From: Tetmemena sp. SeJ-2015
Taxonomy: Eukaryota > Ciliophora > Spirotrichea > Sporadotrichida > Oxytrichidae
Direction: 5' to 3'
Assembly: GCA_027382625.1 (NCBI GenBank)
Contig: JAJKFJ010020891.1
Coordinates: forward strand, 84,282-148,281
Length of the DNA: 64,000 bases
Position 1 is the stretch's first letter; the number at the start of each line of letters is the position of its first letter. The position numbers and the translations under genes were made by a program. This document shows, piece by piece, positions 48,337 to 59,059 of this stretch. The notes beneath the pieces were generated by a model that saw only the letters and a program-made list of their open reading frames with translations, made no database searches and had not been told where the DNA came from.

Positions 48337-51300
48337 TCAGCTTCCACAGTTTAAGCACTCAAAGATAACTTCTTCCAACTCCTCTGGCTGTGCATTTTGA
48401 ATGCTGTCCTCTAGTCTTCTTCTCTTCTCTTCGTTATCTTCCTTGCCCTCGCCATCGTTAGCAGTTGAAAGAAGTCTGTCTAGTCTCTTCTGATTGAGTT
48501 GGTCGCTCTCAATAACCTTGGTAGAGTCCAAGTTAGACAGTTAACGATAGCGTCTGTGTTACCACCTTCAGTAGCGTCGAGCAAGTTCTCGATGTCAACT
48601 GTGAATTTAATAGCATCTCTTGAGGGCTTTGTTCTCAAGTAATACTGTCCAGTCTTAAGTCCATTCTTCCATCCGTAGAAGTGCATAGATGTCATCTTAG
48701 CAAAGTTGGGTTCTCCCATGTAAATGTTGGTGCTTTGAGACTGGCAAATATATGGGCCTCTGCTGATAGCGAGATCGAGGAGGACCTTCTGTGGGATCTC
48801 CCAAACTGTTTTATAGAGATCCTTAATATGCTGAGGGATACTCTTGATATTTTGAATACTTCCATTCAAACCGAGAAGTGAGTTCTTGATATCAGAAGAG
48901 TAAAGATTTGCCTCGATGAGGTCGTTAACGAGGTGGGGGTTCACGCAGATAAATTCACCAGCGAGCACTCTTCTGGTATACACGTTGGAGGTGTAGGGCT
49001 CAAAAGTCTCGTTGTTTCCAAGAATCTGAGAAGTAGAGGCGGTTGGCATAGGAGCGAGAAGCAGCGAGTTTCTAGCACCATACTGAATTACATCTCTTCT
49101 GAGACCTTCCCAATCATATCGATCAGAGCAGGGCTTCTTCTCCCATAAATCAAATTGGAAGAGTCCTTTGGAGAGTGGTGAGCCAGGGAAAGATTCGTAG
49201 GGTCCCTCAACCTTAGCTTACTCCATAGAAGCTTCCATGGATGCGTGATAGATGGTCTCGAAGATGAGTTCGTTCAATCTTAGAGCACGAGGATCTTCAA
49301 ATGGAATTTTGAGCAATTAAAGTGCATCGGCAAACCCTTGCACACCGATTCCAATAGGTCTGTGCTTAAGATTTGAGTTACGAGCCTCAGCGACTGGATA
49401 GTAATTGTTATCTATAATTTTATTTAGATTCTTAGTGATTCTCTTAGTGACAGCGTGCAGTTTCTCATAGTCGTATTCTTGTTCCTCCTTCTTGACGAAT
49501 CTATTGAGAGCAATAGAGGCAAGATTGCAAACAGCTATTTCATCAGGACTTGTGAACTCTACGATCTCAGTGCAAAGATTCGAGCTCTTAATGGTTCCTA
49601 GGTTTTACTAGTTGGACTTTCTATTGCAAGCATCTTTGTAGAGCATGTAAGGAGTTCCAGTCTCAATTTGAGACTCTACTATCTGTCCCCAAAGCCATCG
49701 GGCCTTAATAGTCTTGCGACCGCGTCCAGTGCGTTCATACTCCTCGTAGAGCTTTTCAAATTCTTCTCCCCAAGTGGTGGTGAGGCCTGGGCACTCGTTG
49801 GGACACATGAGAGTCCAGTCTTCGTTGTGCTCAACTCTTCTCATGAACAAGTCAGGAATCCAGAGAGCGTAGAACAAGTCACGAGCTCTATTCTCTTCCT
49901 TACCGTGGTTTTTACGCAGCTGGAGGAAGTCATAGATGTCACTGTGCCATGGCTCTACATAGACGGCGAAAGCACCTTTTCTTTTGCCGCTACGGTTTGG
50001 TAAAACTGTAAATTTAATTTAGGGCGAAAGTCAAACTTCCAGTCTGTGATGATGGATGGGTAATTCGAGTTGCGAAAAGTTTCTTGATCATAAGCAAAAT
50101 CAATACAACTTTTTGGGTCAGTACTTAGCACTCTAAATTTATTCATATTTTCACAACTTCTGATAAAATTAATTTTCTACCAAGGTTCTTAATTCATTTT
50201 GAATCTTGCATGAGAGGATTTTATAATTTAAACCTTCAATTTGTTAATATCTCCATCCATCATAAGATCAATTAGTGACGATAAAATCTTAATTAAGATT
50301 GTTCCTGTGCGTTTCATATGTGACTTATTTATATTCTCTTGAATAGAGTAGAGGAATTTTCCATATTTACTTAACTAGCCTTATTTAATATCTCAACATC
50401 ATAGCTCTAAATCAATAATTGCAATTTACCATATAAAATTGAGAGATCGCAAGAGATATTTAAATTGGTTGCTAATTCTTTGAAATTTTTTTATGCTATT
50501 TTAATGAGTTAGTGCCGCCACCCTGATCTACGTATCTTGCGGTGTCATTGAAGACCTTAAGCATAGGAATGAGTCCGTTGGAGTATCCATTTGTACCTCT
50601 GATATAGGAGTCAGCAGCTCTGATATCTGAGACGGAAACACCGATGCCACCAGCAGCCTTAGAGATGATTGCAATTTGTTTCAGAGTTTCGAATATTCCA
50701 TCTATGGAGTCCTCCTTGACAGTCAGCAAGAAGCAAGAACTCATCTGAGGCTTGGGAGTTCCAGAGTTGAAAAGAGTGGGAGTGGCGTGAGTGAACCACA
50801 GCTAGCTCATGAGATCATATGTCTCAAATGCTGAAGCTAAATCTTGCTTGTGAATACCAATGCTGACTCTCATGAGCATGTGTTGAGGTCTCTCCAAAAT
50901 GGTGGAACCATCCTTTAATAGGTAAGCTCTTTCTAATGTTCTGAACCCAAAGTAATCATAGTTGTAGTCACGATCGTAGCAGATTCTAGACTGAATCTCG
51001 TCCTTGTTCTATACGATGACATCGTACACATCATCAGCGAGGAGAGGAGCATCTCTTCCAATCTTATCCTTGAAGTTCCTCAGCTTTGAAGACACCTCTA
51101 AGAAGTCATTAGTTGTTTTCTTGTGCAAGTTTGAGACAGCAATTCTGGCGGCAAGTTTTGAATAGTCGGGATGCACCATGTTCATGTACGCGCAAGTCTC
51201 TGCAGTCAAGTTGTCAAGCTCAGCCGATGTAACACCTACGCAAAGTTTAAATTTTTTACTGTTATTGAAAATGATTGCACATTTGAAAGTTAGATAAGAT

Positions 51301-51789
51301 GTTCAGTAAGATATTAATCTAGAGAAGAGAGGGAAGAGAGAGTAAGTAGATGAGAGAAAGTTGTCTCAGAATTAGTGGGGAGAATGGCTTAGTGAGAAAT
51401 TTGAATTTGGTTAAGGTAAGTTGGCGAGTGACTGTACTAGGAATAATTAAAGTAGACTTACCGGAGAAAATTCCAGAGAGCACTTTAGCTGTAACTACGT
51501 CCTTGTTGATGTACTTTGCGTTTAGACCTTGCATGTGGCACTCCATTCTGCGTTTGATCTTGCCAGGATCAACTTCTTGCTTACTTCCATCACGTTTGAT
51601 TACATATCGATTCAACTTATACTCATCCATTATAATCTACTCACTCTTTTTACGCTCGAAGTCTGCTGCTCCCCTCTACTCTGGGTTTAAGGTGAGCGAG
51701 AGGGAGGTTCTAGCTACAGTCCAAGCTGCTTCTACTTTGTTAGCAGCAATGGTTTTAAGGTTAGTAGTATTTTAAATAGTCTATTTCAT
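48337..51789 (-). CDS. RNR1: Ribonucleotide reductase large subunit
   Basis: The class I large chain that makes deoxyribonucleotides. [20 protein letters not shown] is the ATP-cone start, [20 protein letters not shown] carries the first active-site Cys, then come NLCTEI, the [15 protein letters not shown] substrate loop, and ECLNCGS, the C-terminal redox Cys pair. A 226-nt GT-AG intron is at 51236-51461. A 528-bp and a 26-bp IES interrupt it. The frame stays open upstream of the family's usual start (ATG 51630) to ATG 51789, adding about 53 residues; which start is used is unclear. The stop is TGA at 48337. Confidence 0.92.
48526..48551. other. IES in RNR gene, pointer GTC (GAC), 26 bp
   Basis: GTC at 48526-48528 and 48552-48554 (GAC on the coding strand). 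Removing 26 bp gives [20 protein letters not shown] and links the catalytic barrel to the C-terminal Cys tail. Confidence 0.8.
49985..50512. other. 528-bp IES in RNR gene, pointer TGCCGC
   Basis: TGCCGC at 49985-49990 and 50513-50518 (GCGGCA on the coding strand). Removal gives [20 protein letters not shown], the strictly conserved RNR segment. GT-AG splicing of the same gap gives the wrong frame. The IES is AT-rich compared with its flanks and has no ORF I can recognise. Confidence 0.92.
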
Positions 51790-52019
51790 TCTATAAATTC
51801 AAACTAGCAATCAAACAAGTAGTATAATTACAATAGAGAGAAAAAAGGAGCGCCTTTTAAACTTAAAAATTTACAATTATAAAGCTAAATATCGCATACC
51901 TCTCTCATTACTCCCCAAATTATTTAATAATTATAGTTATAGTGACTAAATATTCAACCAAAGCTTTTTTTAAAGATATATGATTATTTGAATATTCTAA
52001 TGAGAATAGAATAATTTTT

Positions 52020-52184
52020 TCAGAATTTGTTTAGAGAGGATTACACCCGCTAACAATTGGAGTTTGATTAAACATCATTTGAATTTAATTTTAAAATTGC
52101 TTTAAAATAAGCTGATTTTCGTTTGATTACATATCTGACCTCGTTATTGTCAGTGAGGGCAGCTTTAATAGCGTCTGTTTACAT
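52020..52184 (-). CDS. Short ORF with RNR-start-like motif
   Basis: A 54-codon frame, ATG 52184 to TGA 52020, contains DNNEVRYVIKRKSA. The YVIKR word resembles the RNR ATP-cone start (RYVIKRDGS) located 500 bp downstream on the same strand. It might be a duplicated first segment or chance. The rest of the 51790-52455 gap is AT-rich with no other gene seen. Confidence 0.25.
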
Positions 52185-52455
52185 TTAGTGTAGAGTTGGA
52201 TATGAGTGAGTGTTTAAAAAATTAAATAACAAACCTAATAGAATCTTATTAATTTATAATCGAATCTTTCTCTCCCTTAAATAAGATAGGGAGAATCTAT
52301 TATCCCACCACCTCACACTCTCAGAGTCAGTAAGTAGTAGCAGGCCAAGCATTATTCTGTAAATTCTAGAACACACTCATAACAATCAATCACAACCTAT
52401 ACTTTCTTAAAATCTGCAAAATTATTTGTTCCCTAACTCTCCTATTCACATCTAA

Positions 52456-53659
52456 TCAGGGGAAATAAGAGGCGATAAGAGTAAGTAATCTAAATTTTAT
52501 TGTAATTACTTTCCTTCTAATGATATTTTATTTACAAGAAGTTGGCAGGACGTCACAGCAGTCCTGAGGAGTTCGCACTGAATATTTAAATTTAAGATAT
52601 TTAAGATTGAAGGCTGGAGTTGGAGCTACTAGACTAACAGTATTCCTGATGTTGTAGACTTCGAAGAAATTGCCGGGCCGCTGCAGATGAGTGGGTATAA
52701 ACAAGCTACCTAGTGTGTGTGAGACGAGCAGAGATGTGTATATCATGAAGACTGCTATGAATTTCTCAAATTTGTTATTCAGGATTGCACTGATGCAGAT
52801 GAAGTTAGAGTAAATAGTTTATTAAGATTCTAATAGATATACCAATCCTTGCAAAGTTTAGAGGTTGTACCATTCAATGACGACATAGAAGATAGGGTAG
52901 TAGTTCCAAATGATCTCCATAAAAATTCCCAAGTAGCCTATGTGAGAGATGAGGAGCACATAAACTACTCGCCAGAACAATTCAAAGTTCTGCTGATTAG
53001 TGCTTGTCTCTAAGAATAAGGTTTATTATACTTCTTAAATGGCTCTTACTTTATTGATTTCTTCTCATGAACTGAATTTTCTTGAAGGTGTAGGTGAGGC
53101 CCACCAGTGAAAGCAGGTACACGAAATTGTTGAGCAGCACCTTCAAAATGATTCCAGAGTTAAAAGTGTACACTAGCTGAATGTAAATTTATGAAATTAA
53201 TTCAAGGATAGATTAATGTTTTTTCTGCCAATTTGAGGAGAAAAGTAGTCCACAATAAAGTCCTCTTGATTCATGTAGAAGTTTCTGACTTCGTGCCAGT
53301 AAAGCATTACCATAAATACTGAGCAGAGCAAAGTGCACAAGAATCTCAAGTTCAGGTTAAGTTCATGGTTAAAGAATATGTGTCAAACAATTAAAATATA
53401 ATACAGAGTCTGTAGATGTTAGAGAAGCAGAGGATAATGTTCAGGATCTTCAGATTTCTTTCATACTCTAGGAACTTATCCGCCTCTGAGGAACACTCAG
53501 GCTATATTCAATAATTCAAGGACTGTTTGCACTTACACATTTCTCTAGGCAGTAATTAATAAACGAGTGAAATAATTGATTGATTGAATTATCGTGCTGG
53601 AGTTTCCTTATTAGTCTGCGGACTCTCGTGCCACATTCCACGCAAACATTTAGAGGCAT
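52456..53659 (-). CDS. ARV1: ARV1 family ER lipid-homeostasis protein
   Basis: MPLNVCVECGTRVRRL and the PECSSEADKFLEYERNLK segment form the Cys4 Arv1 homology domain, followed by YRHIFFNHELNLNLRF and several hydrophobic helices. ARV1 acts in the ER membrane in sterol and GPI-intermediate distribution. A 35-nt intron (GTAAGTGC start, about 53515) splits the second Cys pair, and an IES at 53382 restores YRHIFFN. A further frame step near 53200 and one near 53015 imply more introns or IESs. The frame closes at TGA 52456. The Cys-rich end (QDCCDVLPTSC) is unusual for the family. Confidence 0.8.
53382..53407. other. IES in ARV1, pointer GTC (GAC), 26 bp
   Basis: GTC at 53382-53384 and 53408-53410. 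Removing 26 bp gives NIYRHIFFNHELNLNLRF, the most conserved part of the Arv1 domain. Confidence 0.85.
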
Positions 53660-53781
53660 TTCAAAATTTTATAATTTATTGAATTATCATCTACTCATCA
53701 GACTACATTCTCCTTAATCATAAGGACTTTCCCAAATATTTATCAAATTTGAATATATAATCTATAAGAGTTAAGCAAGAG

Positions 53782-54532
53782 TCATTCTTTGATGAGCTTA
53801 GCCAATAGCCAGCCCTTATTCCAGCCAGAAATCTTGAACTTGACTGGTCTGCTTTAAGTCTCTTTGATAGTCTTATCATCTAGCAAAAGCAGTCTGTGAA
53901 TTTATGGATCGTCACTCTCAATGACCTGTCTCCACTAGTTGTCATCCTTCTTGCCAATTCTCATTCTCTTCATCACACCTGTGTAGACTAGATCTCTCTT
54001 TATTGAATGACTAATAGCTACTACCTTCCCCAGAGGTCTAAGTCCCTTGATCTTGTCCTTGGCAAAGAATTCCATAAGCTGCTGTCTTGATTCTATCTTG
54101 GGTGGTGCCATGATAGTTGGCATAAAGAATGCAGGCTTCTGTTTATTCTGTTGGCCTTTCCTTCCCTTCTTGATATAATAAAGTGAAAATTATCTCTTGC
54201 CTGTCTTCTCCTCTTCTTTCTCATTTTCTTGTTGAGTGATCCTCATATTGGCTTCTAGTTCTCGAGTTAGCTTTGACTTGGTAAACTGTTCGTCCCCAGC
54301 ATCTGCGTGTCCTCTGTCGATGTCATCATCATCATTAAAATGTAATCACAACACTCATTATCATCATCGTCATCTAGATCATCTCTATTGAACTTAAAGT
54401 TCTCCCCAGTTTCCTCCAAATCGTAGTCTGCTTCTTCGAGCATCTCTGAATTCTCCATGAAGTGTTCCTCTCCATACTCTTCTCGTAGCCACTAAAGGCT
54501 CTACTCCACTTCTTCTCCATACTCCTCGTCAA
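53782..54532 (-). CDS. Acidic then basic protein, unrecognised
   Basis: The visible N-terminal part is strongly acidic (EEADYDLEETGENF, poly-Asp). After an IES it continues with a Lys/Glu coiled stretch and a compact C-terminal domain (MPTIMAPPKIESRQQLMEFF, then KGLRPLGKVVAISHSIKRD, ending VKFKISGWNKGWLLAKLIKE). The stop is TGA at 53782. No ATG heads the frame at 54532. Either the start is Met at 54458 or a 5' segment is missing. No family is recognised; an RNA- or chromatin-associated role is possible from charge alone. Confidence 0.5.
54325..54359. other. IES in acidic gene, pointer ATCATCATC, 35 bp
   Basis: ATCATCATC at 54325-54333 and 54360-54368. Removing 35 bp keeps a poly-Asp run and continues as DDDIDRGHADAGDEQFTKSK. 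The nine-base repeat also codes Asp-Asp-Asp, so the exact cut is ambiguous. Confidence 0.75.
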
Positions 54533-54841
54533 AATATATTCAAATTTAAACTGAGAATTTAAAAGAAATAGATTATAGATTTAAATAATTAAGACGGGAG
54601 CTTTTATGTGAATGGAAGAGAGTTAATTAAAGCATTAATTTCATAATTCGGAAGCATTTATAGTCGTTTATAAATTTCTACAAGCTTCTTCAGAAATAAT
54701 TTAACAAAAATCAATTATAAATAATATTCTATCTCTTATAAGATTAAGATGATAGTGGCATAAAATTTTCGTAAGTTTTATGCTTAACAGATTAGTGTCA
54801 TATTTGTTTCAATTTTTAAAGCTGAAGTTCCATCTATTTAA

Positions 54842-56879
54842 TCAGAATTTAAACTTATAACAGAATAAATGAAATTGAATATATAGCATTCTCAATTAAA
54901 TGTCATAATCAGCTGGTTCATCATCTTCCTATTGAATATTTTCATCGATATCTTCTTCCTCATCGTAATATCCTTATTCTCCTTCACCCTCTTCCTCACC
55001 AGTCGCTTAATTTTACTTTTTAATTTTCTTCTTATTTGCTTATTTATTGTTCTTAATGGGTGCGGCATCTACTTATTTGGCTTCTTTCGATGCTTACTTC
55101 TTCTTTTGCTTTTTAGAACCCTTAGATTTTGGCTTTTGCTTTTGCACTGGGATTTATCCATAATATAAAACTAACATTAAAAGAATCACTTAAATCCATC
55201 TTAATTTTCCTCTACATTTTATTCTTCTGCTGCGAGATCATTCTCGCCCTCTTATTCATCTCCTTCCTCATCGTAATCCTCATCCTCCTAGTCATAGTCT
55301 TCTTCATCATAGTAACCCTCCTCTCCTTCTTCATCCTATCCTTCTGCTTCACCCTCCGCTTCCTTCAGCTCCTCATTCTCATTTTAAGAATCTTACTTTA
55401 TCTTCTTTTTATTCTTTTATTTGCTCTTCTTGCTTTTCCTGCCTTTCTTCTTTTTGTTTTCGCCCTTAGCTGGTTTAGGAACTTCATTCTAACTACTCTC
55501 TTTGGTTTCTTCATCCTCTGCAGGTTCCACTTGCTCATCATAATAATCACCATCGTACTCTTACTACTCATCCTCCTAATCATCACCTTCAACTCCTTCT
55601 TCTCCTCCTTCTCCCTCTTCGTCGTAGTATTACTGCTCTTCTTCTGCAACTTCATTTCCATACTCGCCATAGTATTCCCACTCACCCTAGTTCTCATCCT
55701 CTCCACCTTCCTCACCTTCAGGTCTATTCGTATCCAGTTTCCTCTCGAAGTCATCATCGTCATCATCACTATCTACCTATTAATTTTCAGGGCCGTGCTA
55801 ATCAGAGGCATCTTGTGGCAAGGCCTGCTCACTTGAAATGTAACCCAAGTGTTGTTGAAAATCGATGTTCAAAGTTTGATTCTAACTTGCCTTTCCCCAA
55901 TCTATCCACTGCACAAATTTTACATACACCTCATCCATATGTGTTGACCTGTTCAAGTTTCTTAACCCCCATACTTTAATCGGCATGTCTATTCCTTCAG
56001 CTTTAACAAAGCCGATCTCAAATCTATCTCGCTTCTCAGACAAGTAATCGAAAAATATCCTACCCTTTACATACTTTCCTTGTTCAAGGCCTTGTGTGAG
56101 TGAATTTTTATCTGTGATATACTTCTCATAGAAGGAGGGTTTTACTAAGGGCCTTGCTGGCTTTGTGATGTAAGCTTTAACTTCTGAAAATTTGACAACA
56201 GGAGGCTTATTTTCAATTTGCTTTCTCTGCACTCTATAAAGTGCATGAACTTCATCGAAGTTAAACTCCTTCTTATTGTGTTCTAGAAGAGCCTTATATT
56301 TTGCAGTGAGTCTATTGACGAAGGGCTTAACTTGCTTCGTCTTAGCTGAAGTCTTTTGTTTTTTGTTGGTATTGGATTTTTATCTCTTTTTATCTTGGAC
56401 TTGCTACTAATCTACTTGTTGTTGAATTTAAGATTCCTCATTCTCCTACCCTTTATTGGCATCTTCTACTTTAGCTTCAGTTCTACCCCTACTAGCCTGC
56501 CTTGAATTGCTTCCTTACTTATTTTGACTTGGCTTGTTTTCCTTAGGCCTTCTAAAGTTATTGCTGGTAGTTGATGTGGGAGGCTTTTGCCTAGGTGCAA
56601 AATTCTAGGTAGTCTTTGATGTAGCTGCAGAGGCTGTCTTAGAATTTGAGAGCTTTGATTTTGAATTATCTCTGGCTTTGATCATAGACTTAGCTGCCTT
56701 GCTGTCACCTATCTTAACCTACTTCTTTTAGGCTTCTGTAGTGGCAGTTTAAAGTATATAGATTAAAATAAGTGTACAGTTGAAGCAGAATTAATAGATT
56801 ACTTATCTTCTTGAGTGGACTTATTTTCCTCTTGAGATTCTTCAAGTTGTTCGTTGTGAGTGTATCTTGGCTAAAGCAT
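54842..56879 (-). CDS. DIS3L2-like cold-shock region, acidic tail, no RNB
   Basis: The N-terminus is basic and Gln/Ser-rich. The middle has FYEKYITDKNSLTQGLEQGK and YVKGRIFF, close to the CSD1 cold-shock entry of DIS3L2/Rrp44 exoribonucleases. A segment with LRNLNRSTHMDEVYVKFVQW follows. Instead of CSD2 and the catalytic RNB domain, the protein turns into about 200 very acidic residues and Lys-rich patches and ends at TGA 54842. A GT-AG intron near 56730-56800 removes an AT-rich gap, and an IES is at 55156. It may be an RNA-binding relative, or the RNB segments may be encoded elsewhere. Confidence 0.5.
55156..55193. other. IES in DIS3L2-like gene, pointer ATCCAT, 38 bp
   Basis: ATCCAT at 55156-55161 and 55194-55199. 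Removing 38 bp eliminates a TGA and joins NVEENQDGQ to IPVQKQKPKSKGSKK. A competing shorter repeat (TAAA) would also restore frame with a 65-bp cut. Confidence 0.7.
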
Positions 56880-57031
56880 CGCTATTTAAGTTATTATAAG
56901 CAATTCTACATAACCTATACTTCAGACTTCTCTTAACCATTCATTGCTTTTTTAAGATTTGAGGTGAAGTAATACTTTGTTGTAAAACAATAACGTTTTA
57001 GTATTCTATTATAGATCGTAATAATTCATCA

Positions 57032-58740
57032 TCATTATTTATGGAACTTATAGTAATCAGAAGTGGAAGAAGCACCAACATTAGAGCCTTCCCTCATCTG
57101 CTCTTAGTATTTCATGTATTTTTAACGCAGGACTAAATCTCCCTCTTCACACTAGAAAAAGTATCTCTGACCAAAGAATACAGAAGTAAATTTTAAAAGT
57201 TCTTATAGGTTTTATGAGTAAGGTAGAGTAGGTTTACCCAAAGTGATTGAGGTAACGATAATGAAAAAGCAAGTTATAAACATCTTGTAGCTACTCTTCT
57301 CATCGTTTCTCTTAACTTAAATTTGATAAAAATACTGAAAAGAAGTAACTTATTGTGCTCTTTCGTCAATTGAGTCTTGTAAACTATCTAATCGTTCCTA
57401 CTGGTGGATTTTGAGACCTTCTCTAATTTCGAGAAGCTGCTGCATATATTCGGCTAGGCTAGAGCGCGCTCATCAGCTAAATAGAACGAGTAGAAACTCT
57501 TGCCATTGGAAGGTCACCGAATATTTCTTATCTCTTTATTCAATTAAAGCTTAGTTTAATAGGTTTTAAATGCAAAATACAGTTCTTTGGCACTCCAGTT
57601 AACGATTCATAGATATCGCATGAGCAGTCTTGCTCGAAACAAGATAGGTATTAATCCAAGCTCAATTCTGGAGAGATATGACCACAGTTGGCAACGCAGG
57701 AAGGTCTGCAAGTCTCTGGGTTCTCAAACAATGCAAAAATTATCATAACTTTTCTTTAAAAGAAAAAGGATAAAATAAATGCTAGAACTTGAGGTGGGGG
57801 ACTAGAGTACTCAGTTTAGTTTTAGGATTATTAGGAAGTTGAATTTAAATGGATGCATTTTACTATTGAGTTGGGGCTTAAGTCGAGTTTTATGTACTTT
57901 GATTACTACTCTGCTAGTTTGTAGATTGATCAATAGTTGTATTCTAAGTTTAATTCGAGGACTAAGGCTGTGCATCACTAGTTGTTGAGTTAGAATTATT
58001 TGGCTGTTCAGTTTATTCAACGCATTTGAATCTAAGATATTTTTAAAAAAAAATCTGATGATGAATTTGTGCCAACTGAAGTTTGTGGATTAGAACTAGT
58101 AGGAGTATTAGAAGTGGCAGTAGTATCATTCGAACCAGTTTGCTATGAATTTGCTTAAGTTTGATTGGTTGTAGATGAGTTTGTGGTTGTATCTGTAGTT
58201 GTGGCAGTAGTAGGAGTAGTGACAGTGCCCCCATTAGGTGGTTTGTAGTTATTCTAAGCTAGCAAAGGTCATATGATGCTTTGCATTGGTTAACGCACAG
58301 AGTCACACAGACTGCTTCTTGTCCGTGTTCTCAGTCTTGCACTTCAAATTGCATGTAGAGATGCAGTTTGAGATATCGGCCTCGGTGGTTGTCATAGCTT
58401 GGAGAGCTAATGTCTTCAAAAAGACCGAAGCTTCCTTTTAGGGTTAATCTGTTGACAGAAAATTAGCAGAAGGCTTGCTATTTTGCTGCTGTGCAAGTCT
58501 TGTCATCTCCTGTTTCCACATATCTCTCAGAATTTAATTTGAAGTTTAGTTTGCATCAAGAGAATCTAAGCCACTTGCCTATGAGAAGAGTTAAATGAAA
58601 TTCAAAGAAAGGACTTATTAGAGAAATGAACTCTCTTTTTCAATTTTCAAATATAGAAACTTACACTTGCTAGGATTGCTAGTGAAATGAGGACTGTCGA
58701 TAGTCTATATTGTTGTAAAGTAAAAATCTATAGCCTTACC
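57032..58740 (-). CDS. Secreted or type I membrane protein, Cys- and Thr-rich
   Basis: It starts with a signal-peptide-like core (VLISLAILASASG). Next come a Gln-rich helix and a C-x3-C-x3-C motif (NCISTCNLKCKTE), then a long Thr/Ser/Asn/Gln-rich mucin-like linker, and a second Cys motif (TCRPSCVANCGHISPELSL, ending QDCSCD). A helical stem follows, then one transmembrane helix (MFITCFFIIVTSITLG) and a short cytoplasmic tail to TGA 57032. Introns are needed near 58260-58315, 57715-57780 and 57165-57240. Three small IESs lie in the stem. The initiating ATG is not certain. A cell-surface role is inferred. Confidence 0.55.
57452..57456. other. Tandem pointer (GGCTA twice): spacerless IES
   Basis: GGCTA is present twice in tandem (57452-57461). 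Losing one copy changes the frame to RALAEYMQQLLEIREG, which continues into the coiled stem. This would be an IES consisting of the pointer alone. A duplication error in the assembly would look the same. Confidence 0.55.
57505..57522. other. In-frame IES with TGA, pointer ATT (AAT), 18 bp
   Basis: ATT at 57505-57507 and 57523-57525. Removing 18 bp deletes an in-frame TGA and gives NKEIRNGKSFYSFYLADE. Confidence 0.65.
57604..57611. other. IES, pointer GAT (ATC), 8 bp
   Basis: GAT at 57604-57606 and 57612-57614. Removing 8 bp joins the second Cys motif (CSCDI) to VNWSAKELYFAFKTYQTK in frame. Confidence 0.6.
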
Positions 58741-59010
58741 TCATAAGTCTTTATTTTACCATTTGTATTGATAGAATTTATTAATCTTATTTGCTATCCT
58801 ATAATCACTCATATAACTTCTCAATTTGAAATAGAATAATGTATTTGATGAACAGCTTTTGCAGAACTTTTCTGACTAAGGGCTGTTCTCTAGCCTTCAG
58901 AGCCTGTCATAACACTCATATTCAATTTATTGGCGGGATTCCTTTGAGTGAATTCTTCTCTATGAGTTTAATTGCCTAAACATGATAAAATAATCGTATG
59001 CCTTCATCAT
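58741..59010 (-). CDS. Small protein with a 9-bp IES
   Basis: ATG 59010 opens MMKAYDYFIMFRQLNSQR and ends at TGA 58741. An in-frame TGA is deleted by the 9-bp IES at 58892, giving YDRLENSPQSEKFCKSCSSN. The residues are mostly charged and aromatic. The stop lies immediately next to the 5' part of the neighbouring secreted-protein gene. No family is recognised. Confidence 0.5.
58892..58900. other. In-frame IES with TGA, pointer AGCCT, 9 bp
   Basis: AGCCT at 58892-58896 and 58901-58905 (AGGCT on the coding strand). Removing 9 bp deletes the TGA and restores the reading without changing frame. Confidence 0.7.
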
Positions 59011-59059
59011 AAGTTTCAGAATTAGTCTGGTCAAGCACACTCACATTTATTCAAATTGA

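Noticed and set aside
48480..48560. RNR C-terminal frameshift as a sequencing error or programmed frameshift
   Set aside because: A GAC direct repeat 26 bp apart restores a continuous protein, in line with the other IESs in the same gene.
49985..50512. Reading the RNR interruption as a GT-AG intron
   Set aside because: The only possible GT and AG pair gives the wrong downstream frame; the six-base direct repeat gives the exact conserved sequence.
55129..55836. A 235-residue very hydrophobic plus-strand frame
   Set aside because: It is the antisense shadow of the Glu/Asp-rich tail of the minus-strand gene; GAA/GAG/GAT codons read backwards give Leu/Phe/Ile-rich text.
58043..58234. Leu/Gln-rich minus-strand ORFs at 57.8-58.2 kb
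   Set aside because: They are out-of-frame shadows of the Thr/Ser/Asn-rich linker, where ACT/ACA repeats read in another frame give Leu, His and Gln.
40347..58905. TGA read as Trp or Cys
   Set aside because: Trp is TGG at conserved positions in RNR, kinase and tubulin; TGA ends nearly every gene; most internal TGAs fall inside pointer-bounded intervals or introns. A Euplotes-type code does not fit because TAA and TAG are clearly Gln.
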